Assembly (NCBI GenBank): GCA_050260275.1
Contig: JBLNBX010000122.1
Location: 1 to 12,528 of the forward strand
Source of the DNA: DATMXS01 sp050260275
GTDB taxonomy: Bacteria > Acidobacteriota > Terriglobia > Bryobacterales > Bryobacteraceae
DNA length: 12,528 bases
Direction: 5' to 3'
Of this stretch, positions 7,488-12,528 are shown one piece after another; within the stretch, counting starts at the first letter, position 1; each line of letters starts with the position of its first letter. A model generated the notes under the pieces. It did not search any database. It was not told the origin of the DNA and was given only the letters and a program-made list of their open reading frames with translations. Made by a program: the position numbers and the translations under genes.

Positions 7488-7493
7488 CGTCTC

Positions 7494-8807
7494 ATGGGCT
7501 TCTTCCTGTTCCTGCTCTATCTTTCCGCCTCGTACATCCGGCCAAGCGAGCAGTTCACCGAACTCGCCGATGCGCACATCATCGAGGCGATCGCGATCGT
7601 CGCGCTTCCGGCAGCCTTTCTGTCGTTCGCGATCACGCCCGGCAAATCCGTCGCACGGATACCCCACGTGTATCTGCTGGCGGCTTTTCTGGTTGTCGTG
7701 ACCGCTTCGCCGATAATCGCCCAGGGGTGGTTAGGAGGTGGTTGGCTGGCGCTCGACCAGTTCTTCACCTCCATAGCGATCCTCATCCTGATTGTCTGCA
7801 ACGTCAACTCGGTTCGCCGGCTTGCCGTGACCGCGGCGGTCATCATTCTGCTTTCGCTTGCGCTGGTGGCGCAGGCTGCGCTCGCCGTCCACGCCGGCTA
7901 TCGGGCGGAGCTGCTGACTATGACGCAGACTGTGGCGCCCGAGAACGACTTCGGCCCCGAGCCGGACCCGATCCTGCGCGCGCGCGGGCTCGGCTATCTG
8001 AACGACCCAAACGACCTGGCGCAGGCCCTCATAGCAGTCGCGCCGCTCCTGTGGCCTTTCTGGGGCCGGCGGCGGAGCATTCGCAACTTTATTGTGGTCA
8101 TCCTCCCCACCGCGGCCCTGATCTACGGAGTATTCCTGACGCGATCGCGTGGCGGCATGATCGCGATCGTCATTCTGGCAGCGTTGAGGATATACGAATC
8201 GACGAAACGATTTCGACTGGTCATGCCGGCGCTGATCGCGGTTGTGCTCGTTGCGGTCATGCTCGCCGGAGGATTTACGGGTGGACGGGAACTGAACGCG
8301 ACCGCGGACGAATCGGTTGCGAGCCGGTTCGACGCCTGGGCGGCGGGGCTGACGATGCTTAAGACGCATCCGCTGTTCGGCGTCGGGTACGGCGCGTTCG
8401 ACGACTTTCACACGCTCACAGCGCACAACTCGTTCGTGCTGTGCTTCGCCGAACTCGGCCTGGCCGGATACGTAATCTGGATGGCGCTGTTGCTGAGCAG
8501 CCATTCTTCGCTTGCGCTCGTGCGCCGCTCCGCAGGAAAGGATGCGGCGCTGGCGCGCTGGGCGCGCGCGAGCATGTTCTCGCTGTACGGGTTCGTGTGC
8601 AGCGGGTTCTTCCTCTCGCGCACATACTCGCCGACCTTGTATCTGGTGCTGGGCATGTGCGTCGCTGTCGCGGCGATCGCGAAAGCGGAGGGTTACCAGG
8701 TGGTCGCTCCGTTCCGCTCCACGGCCGTGCAGACTGCAGCGGGCGTTGTCGCCAGCGTCGCTCTGATCTACGCAATGGTGCGCGTGCACACGGCGATTTC
8801 CCTCTAA
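7494..8807 (+). CDS. O-antigen ligase/polymerase family membrane protein (Wzy/WaaL-like)
   Basis: 437-residue integral membrane protein with about 11 hydrophobic segments, for example FLFLLYLSA at the start, IIEAIAIVALPAAFLSF, YLLAAFLVVVTA, FIVVILPTAALIYGVFL and PALIAVVLVAVMLAGGF. It contains the Wzy_C-type motif RSRGG (217-221) and, after a large extracytoplasmic loop, AHNSFVLCFAELGLAGY (310-326), where His311 and Glu320 match residues usually conserved near the active site. Members either polymerise undecaprenyl-linked repeat units in the periplasm or ligate the finished glycan to an acceptor; in XrtA systems a related protein is proposed to be an O-glycosylation ligase. Sequence alone does not separate these roles. 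The flippase gene immediately downstream favours a Wzx/Wzy-dependent pathway. ATG 7494 follows the previous stop by 6 bases with no strong ribosome site, suggesting translational coupling. Confidence 0.87.
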   Translation: MGFFLFLLYLSASYIRPSEQFTELADAHIIEAIAIVALPAAFLSFAITPGKSVARIPHVYLLAAFLVVVTASPIIAQGWLGGGWLALDQFFTSIAILILIVCNVNSVRRLAVTAAVIILLSLALVAQAALAVHAGYRAELLTMTQTVAPENDFGPEPDPILRARGLGYLNDPNDLAQALIAVAPLLWPFWGRRRSIRNFIVVILPTAALIYGVFLTRSRGGMIAIVILAALRIYESTKRFRLVMPALIAVVLVAVMLAGGFTGGRELNATADESVASRFDAWAAGLTMLKTHPLFGVGYGAFDDFHTLTAHNSFVLCFAELGLAGYVIWMALLLSSHSSLALVRRSAGKDAALARWARASMFSLYGFVCSGFFLSRTYSPTLYLVLGMCVAVAAIAKAEGYQVVAPFRSTAVQTAAGVVASVALIYAMVRVHTAISL

Positions 8808-8831
8808 CTTGCGTGCCTGAACCGGCCAACA

Positions 8832-10400
8832 GTGCCTCCCAGGAAGAGCGCTCTTCAGAACTCGCTATGGTACGGTTTCGAGACTGCACTCGACGTCGTG
8901 GTCAACGTCGGGGCTTCGATTGCCGTCGCGCGCGTGATGGGTCCCGAGCGCCTCGGCTACCTGCTGTACCTGATGTTCCTGACGAACGTCGCGGGAAAAG
9001 TGGGCGGGGCGGGAATCGCGGCGGCTGTCCGCAAGTACATGGCGGAGCACCTGGCGCGCGGCGAGCACGGCCTGGCTCGCATCGTGTTCGTGTCCGGGTT
9101 GTCACTGCAGGCCGGCATCGCGGCAATCGTCGCTGTCGCCGGCTGCCTTCTGGCATTGTCCTATGGCGAGCCGGAGCACCGGCCCGTCGCCTACATACTG
9201 GTCGCGGCATGCGTTCCCGGGCTGCTTACCCTGATACCCGCCCAGGCGCACATGGCATCGGAGGACTTCCGCCGGAACGTTCCGAGCGCCATTGCCGGCC
9301 AACTCGCATATGCCGCCGGCATCACGCTGTCGCTGACGTTGGGATGGGGCCTGGTGGGGCTCGCGTCGGCGCACCTTGCGCGGCGCACCACGGAGGCAAG
9401 CATTCGAATCGCTCACGCGGCCGGCTGGGTGCGCCGGCTGCCAAAGGTGCCGCGCCCGAAGTATCTGTGGCCCTCATTGCTGAGGTTTTCCGCGCAGAGC
9501 CTCGCGATCACCGTGGTCACCGTCGTCGTTTGGGACCGGTCCGAAGTGGTTTTCCTCAGGCAGTTCAGCGCCATCACGGAACTGGCCTACTACTCGCTGG
9601 CGTTCACGCTCGTCGAGCGCGCGCTGCTGGTTTCCACGGTGCTGGGCTCGGCGTTCAGCGCGAAGATCATGGCCGGCTACACACGCGCCCCGCACGAACT
9701 CGGCGGAATGATCACAGGCGCGATGCGGCACGTCGCGCTCATTGCGATGCCGCTGCAGTGCGGCCTCGCCGCGCTCAGCGCGCCGGTGATGCACGTTGCG
9801 TACGGGTCGCTGTGGGAGGGCTCCATACCCGTTCTCGCAATATCCGCGCTGCTGGGAATTCCCAAGATGTTCCAGTGGCTGCCGATTACTCTCCTGCAAG
9901 CCGCGGACCGGCAGGGCAGGATCCTGAAGTGGCTCCTGGTGGCTGCCGCCGTGAACGTGGGCCTCGATGCCACGCTCATCCCCGCTCACGGCGCAATTGG
10001 GGCGGCATTCGCAAACGGCCTCGCGCAGGCCTTCGCTATCGGCGGCCTCTGGCTGCTCTCCGTGCGCTTTGGCGGCGGTGCGCGGCCGTTCGCGGCGCTC
10101 TCGCGTGTGGCCGCCTCGGCGGCCGTGATGACCATCCCCGTGGCAGGCATTGCGCTGGTGCTGCCGCCGCTGCCCGCGGCTCTGGCCGGAGTCTCAGTTG
10201 GCGCAATCGTCTATGGCGCGATGATTCGATGGACCCGCGCCCTCACTTCCGAAGATGCGGCCGCGCTCGCCGCCCTGGCGTCGCGATTGCCAGGGATCCC
10301 AGCGCCGGCTGCGATGCGCGCGGCGCGTTTCCTGGCTGCCGCCGGTCCGCGGGAGGCGGAAACACCGGCGCAGCAAACCGTTACCGAACCAGCACCCTGA
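8832..10400 (+). CDS. Wzx-type oligosaccharide flippase (MOP superfamily)
   Basis: 522-residue polytopic protein of the polysaccharide-synthesis/flippase group that moves lipid-linked repeat units across the inner membrane. The N-terminus has the family pattern: ALQNSLWYGFETALD, then ARVMGPERLGYLLYLMFL, then a short amphipathic stretch ending AAVRKYMAEHLARGE. Hydrophobic segments follow throughout, including IAAIVAVAGCLLAL, a central YYSLAFTLVERALLVSTVLG segment, and PLQCGLAALSAPVMHVAYG, which corresponds to the conserved region of repeat 7-8 with the GxxW motif (SLWEGS). About 12-14 membrane segments are expected. The last 30 residues or so are an Ala/Pro/Thr-rich cytoplasmic tail. The start is GTG 8832, 24 bases after the previous stop, with no recognisable Shine-Dalgarno; no other standard in-frame start lies between it and the upstream stop. 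Confidence 0.88.
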   Translation: MPPRKSALQNSLWYGFETALDVVVNVGASIAVARVMGPERLGYLLYLMFLTNVAGKVGGAGIAAAVRKYMAEHLARGEHGLARIVFVSGLSLQAGIAAIVAVAGCLLALSYGEPEHRPVAYILVAACVPGLLTLIPAQAHMASEDFRRNVPSAIAGQLAYAAGITLSLTLGWGLVGLASAHLARRTTEASIRIAHAAGWVRRLPKVPRPKYLWPSLLRFSAQSLAITVVTVVVWDRSEVVFLRQFSAITELAYYSLAFTLVERALLVSTVLGSAFSAKIMAGYTRAPHELGGMITGAMRHVALIAMPLQCGLAALSAPVMHVAYGSLWEGSIPVLAISALLGIPKMFQWLPITLLQAADRQGRILKWLLVAAAVNVGLDATLIPAHGAIGAAFANGLAQAFAIGGLWLLSVRFGGGARPFAALSRVAASAAVMTIPVAGIALVLPPLPAALAGVSVGAIVYGAMIRWTRALTSEDAAALAALASRLPGIPAPAAMRAARFLAAAGPREAETPAQQTVTEPAP

Positions 10401-10415
10401 CTCACTTCTGAAAGC

Positions 10416-10688
10416 ATGAACATGCCCATAGAATCAGAACTCCGCCGCATCATCTCCGCCGTCGCCGGGATCCCCAACGACTTCGGCCGCTCCGCGCACC
10501 TCTACTGGGAACTCGGCATCTCTTCAGCCAAGGCGCTGGAACTACTGCTCGAGATCGAGGAGCACTACGGCTTGACGATTCCAGATGAGCAATTCGTCCA
10601 GGCCACCTCTCTTGAGCACCTGGTGGAGCTCGTCTCCGGACTCTCGTCCGGGCATGGGAGGCGCGAACCGGCGCTGGATGCCGCATGA
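10416..10688 (+). CDS. acyl carrier protein with atypical SSA attachment motif
   Basis: 90-residue acyl carrier protein, which would hold an acyl group on a phosphopantetheine arm for use by a partner transferase. Helix 1 (ESELRRIISAVAGI), the LYWELGISSAKALELLLEIE region and the helix 3 segment TIPDEQFVQATSLEHLVELV follow the ACP pattern. The canonical attachment motif LGxDSL reads LGISSA here: the acceptor serine is retained (Ser37), but Asp36 is Ser and the following Leu is Ala. An Arg-rich C-terminal tail follows the domain. ATG 10416 is preceded by a weak GAAAG; an in-frame ATG at 10422 is an alternative. The stop overlaps the acyltransferase start by 4 bases (ATGA), which suggests co-production and a functional pairing. 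The likely charging enzyme is the acyl-CoA ligase at the window start (inference). Confidence 0.9.
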   Translation: MNMPIESELRRIISAVAGIPNDFGRSAHLYWELGISSAKALELLLEIEEHYGLTIPDEQFVQATSLEHLVELVSGLSSGHGRREPALDAA

Positions 10689-11428
10689 CGCTGCTCGATA
10701 CTTTCGTTCTGCGCGTAAAGCGGTCCGAGACACCGTTTTACAGATGGCTGAAAACAACGGTCCGCCGGATGGCAAAGCTGCGGGCGCCCACGCCGGCCGC
10801 CATCAGACCGCTACTCAGGCTCCTATACGGGTTCCACCTGAGCGCGGGTGCTGTGGCGCGCAAGGTTCTCGCGGCCCTCTACTCCGAGCCGTTGTTCAGG
10901 AGCCGCTGTGTCTCGGTCGGCTCCAGGCTCTATCTGGAAAAGTTGCCTGTGATCACAGGCGTCGTCGACGTGCGCGTCGGCGATGACGTGACGATATCGG
11001 GAGCGCTGCGCATCGCCGCCGGGCGGGTATTCGACCGCTCCTCCGTCTCGATCGGTAACCGCGTCTACATCGGGCACAACGCGGTGCTCGAAGTAAGCCG
11101 CGAGATCGTGATCGAAGACGGCGCGTGGATCGCCGCCGGCTCAAGCATATCGGATAACGACGGCCATACGCTCGACTACGAAGCCAGGCTCGCCGGGATG
11201 CCGCCGCGGCCCGACGAGGTTCTGCCCGTGCGTATCTGCAGGAATGCCTGGATCGGACGCGGTTGCCGCATTCTGAAGGGCGTCACCATCGGCGAGGGCG
11301 CGGTGGTGGGCGCAGGAAGCGTCGTAGTCTCTGACGTCCCGCCGTTCGCAATCGCGATGGGCAATCCTGCGCGCGTCATCCGCAAACTCGCCGCCTCGAG
11401 TGCGAAAGCTTCGGTGATGGCCACATGA
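10685..11428 (+). CDS. left-handed beta-helix (hexapeptide-repeat) O-acyltransferase
   Basis: 247 residues. The first about 75 are a basic, mostly helical N-terminal region without a membrane segment. From about residue 80 the protein is an LbH domain of imperfect hexapeptide repeats such as VRVGDDVTISGA, VSIGNRVYIGHNAVLEV and IVIEDGAWIAAGSSI. The catalytic loop is DNDGHTLDYE (157-166), with His161 as the general base expected of the CatB/NodL/LacA-like acyltransferases. A second repeat block (ICRNAWIGRGCRILKGVTIGEGAVVGAGSVV) leads to the usual ending AIAMGNPARVIRKL. Family members transfer acetyl or other acyl groups from CoA to sugar hydroxyls; adjacency to the ACP suggests an ACP-bound donor here (inference). 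The gene overlaps the ACP by 4 bases and the next GNAT gene by 4 bases, both ATGA. Confidence 0.92.
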   Translation: MTLLDTFVLRVKRSETPFYRWLKTTVRRMAKLRAPTPAAIRPLLRLLYGFHLSAGAVARKVLAALYSEPLFRSRCVSVGSRLYLEKLPVITGVVDVRVGDDVTISGALRIAAGRVFDRSSVSIGNRVYIGHNAVLEVSREIVIEDGAWIAAGSSISDNDGHTLDYEARLAGMPPRPDEVLPVRICRNAWIGRGCRILKGVTIGEGAVVGAGSVVVSDVPPFAIAMGNPARVIRKLAASSAKASVMAT

Positions 11429-12426
11429 GTACCGGGGAGAGTGCAGCCGCGCGGCCCCAACGCGCGTTCACGCCGCACGTGGAGGACTTCCGCGGGGACT
11501 TCGCACGCCTGTCGGCCATGATGATCGAGGCGTGGTCGCGCCGGAAGGAGCAGGCGCTCGTCTACTCGGAACCCTATCTGCGTTCGTGCTTCGCGTTTCC
11601 CGGCATGAGCTCCGGGCTCGCGCCCGCCATCTACGACGGGGACGATCCGGTGGCCTTCATCGCCGGATTCCCACGCCGCTTTAAGGTGCATGGACGCGAG
11701 CTGAACGCTGTGCGAGCCAGTATGCTCACCACTTCGGCGTCGCTGAACGCAGCGGGCTGGGGAATCATCGTCTGGAGCGCGCTTGCACGACGTGCGCGGG
11801 CCCTGGGCTTTGAAGCCATGGTGAACTACGCCGTTGCCGGGCTTGGCGTTGACGCCTTCTTCCTGGGATGCGGCCGCAGGCTCGAACTCACCACCACCCA
11901 CGTGTTCACGGCCAGATGCCTGGCTTCCCTCCTCCGGCCCGGCAACGATGGTCCTCCGCACGGAGGTGAGGCCGATCCTCGCCTGTTCGCCGCGGAAGCC
12001 AACGCCCTTGCGGCGCGCACACCCATAGCGCGGGTCTGGAGCGAGGCGGAGGCCGAGTGGGAGATCCGCTCACGATATGGAGCGGTCGCGGTGCAGCACA
12101 CGTTTGGCGGCCGAACAGGGCTGGTCGCAGGCTATGTGATGCAACTGGCGGGCGCGGGCGCGCCGAAGTGCGTCCTTGTCGAGAACGTTCTGTGGGGCGG
12201 CCTGGAGGGCACGGAGCGCCAGGAGCTTCTGCGAGGGTTTCTCGCCCGCGCGCAACGTGCCGGGGCCGGAATGGCGATCGTTCCATGCCTCAACTCGTTC
12301 GATACTGCGCCGTTCCGCGAGGCCGGATTCCGGCTCTCCCGCCGCATCATCGACATATTCATCAGTGTCTGGCCCGGAGCGGCCAGCATCCAACCGGCAG
12401 AGTCAATAGCCACGGACGTTTTCTGA
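11425..12426 (+). CDS. GNAT-fold protein 3, acyltransferase of unknown specificity
   Basis: 333 residues without signal peptide or membrane segment, and more diverged than the tandem pair at 717-3087. It reads as two GNAT-like halves. The first carries YSEPYLRSCFAFPG (47-60), PAIYDGDDPVAFIAGFPRRF and an AALARRARALGFEAMVNY-like helix, consistent with an acetyltransferase fold. The second contains AGYVMQLAG (from 235), CVLVENVLWGGL, and the helix FLARAQRAGAGMAIVPCLN followed by FREAGFRLSRR, typical of the last strand and helix of a GNAT domain. I cannot identify the acetyl-CoA pyrophosphate loop with certainty. The ATG overlaps the acyltransferase stop (ATGA), and the stop overlaps the next ATG by one base (TGATG), placing it in a coupled block with the ACP and acyltransferase. 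A role in acylating a sugar or lipid is inferred from that position. Confidence 0.75.
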   Translation: MSTGESAAARPQRAFTPHVEDFRGDFARLSAMMIEAWSRRKEQALVYSEPYLRSCFAFPGMSSGLAPAIYDGDDPVAFIAGFPRRFKVHGRELNAVRASMLTTSASLNAAGWGIIVWSALARRARALGFEAMVNYAVAGLGVDAFFLGCGRRLELTTTHVFTARCLASLLRPGNDGPPHGGEADPRLFAAEANALAARTPIARVWSEAEAEWEIRSRYGAVAVQHTFGGRTGLVAGYVMQLAGAGAPKCVLVENVLWGGLEGTERQELLRGFLARAQRAGAGMAIVPCLNSFDTAPFREAGFRLSRRIIDIFISVWPGAASIQPAESIATDVF

Positions 12427-12528
12427 TGCGCATACTTCAGCTTGTTGCGAATCTCGATTACGGCGGCCTGGAGCGGTTGGCGATCGGTCTGGCGCGGCAG
12501 CAGCGCGCGGCCGGCCACGAGGCCGCAA
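12426..12528 (+). CDS. GT4 glycosyltransferase, N-terminus only (3' partial)
   Basis: The first 34 codons, starting MRILQLVANLDYGGLERLAI, show the N-terminal strand and the GGxE-type donor/acceptor loop of GT4 glycosyltransferases (LDYGGLE). The rest is cut by the window end. ATG 12426 overlaps the previous stop by one base (TGATG), so translation is probably coupled to the GNAT gene. It would be the second GT4 enzyme of the locus; specificity is unknown. Confidence 0.85.
   Translation, partial: MRILQLVANLDYGGLERLAIGLARQQRAAGHEAA

Noticed and set aside
7157..8362. Open frame of about 401 codons on the + strand across the unknown protein and the Wzy-like gene.
   Set aside because: Arg/Pro/Ala-rich composition without motifs; it overlaps two supported genes in a different frame.
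8441..10411. Open frame of about 656 codons on the + strand overlapping the Wzy-like gene end and the flippase.
   Set aside because: The product is extremely Arg-rich and low in hydrophobic residues, and it covers a well-supported flippase in another frame. It is a high-GC shadow.

Overview
The window is a stretch of a bacterial exopolysaccharide (EPS) or capsule biosynthesis locus. Every gene that can be supported lies on the + strand. The DNA is GC-rich, and many third codon positions are G or C. The gene set resembles exosortase-A (XrtA/PEP-CTERM) associated EPS loci of Gram-negative bacteria: an acyl-CoA ligase, a dedicated acyl carrier protein, FemAB-like acyltransferases, a polysaccharide deacetylase, and a GT4 glycosyltransferase with the motifs of the XrtA-associated family. 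Composition and gene mix would fit Acidobacteriota (Solibacter/Bryobacter-like), but that placement is a weak inference. No rRNA, tRNA, CRISPR or mobile element was seen.

Layout: (1) 2-550 is the C-terminal part of an AMP-forming acyl-CoA ligase, cut by the window start. (2) 551-716 is the only sizeable non-coding gap. (3) 717-3087 holds two tandem FemAB/BioF2-like GNAT-fold proteins. (4) 3124-4140 is a polysaccharide deacetylase. (5) 4160-5149 is a NadE-like ATP pyrophosphatase that looks diverged for a non-NAD substrate. (6) 5166-6398 is the GT4 glycosyltransferase. (7) 6426-7487 is a conserved protein of unknown function that may be a divergent carbohydrate-active enzyme. (8) 7494-8807 is a Wzy/WaaL-type membrane polymerase or ligase. 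(9) 8832-10400 is a Wzx-type flippase. (10) 10416-12426 is a tightly coupled trio: acyl carrier protein, left-handed beta-helix acyltransferase and a third GNAT-like protein. (11) 12426 onward is the start of another GT4 glycosyltransferase, cut by the window end.

Working model (inference): glycosyltransferases build a lipid-linked repeat unit, the flippase exports it and the Wzy-like protein polymerises or ligates it. The deacetylase, the acyl-CoA ligase/ACP/acyltransferase route, the GNAT-like proteins and the NadE-like enzyme would decorate it with acyl, aminoacyl or amide groups. The least understood parts are the NadE-like enzyme, the unknown protein at 6426-7487, and the ACP whose usual DSL phosphopantetheine motif reads SSA. 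No exosortase, PEP-CTERM protein, chain-length regulator or initiating sugar-phosphate transferase is present here; they would have to lie outside the window.
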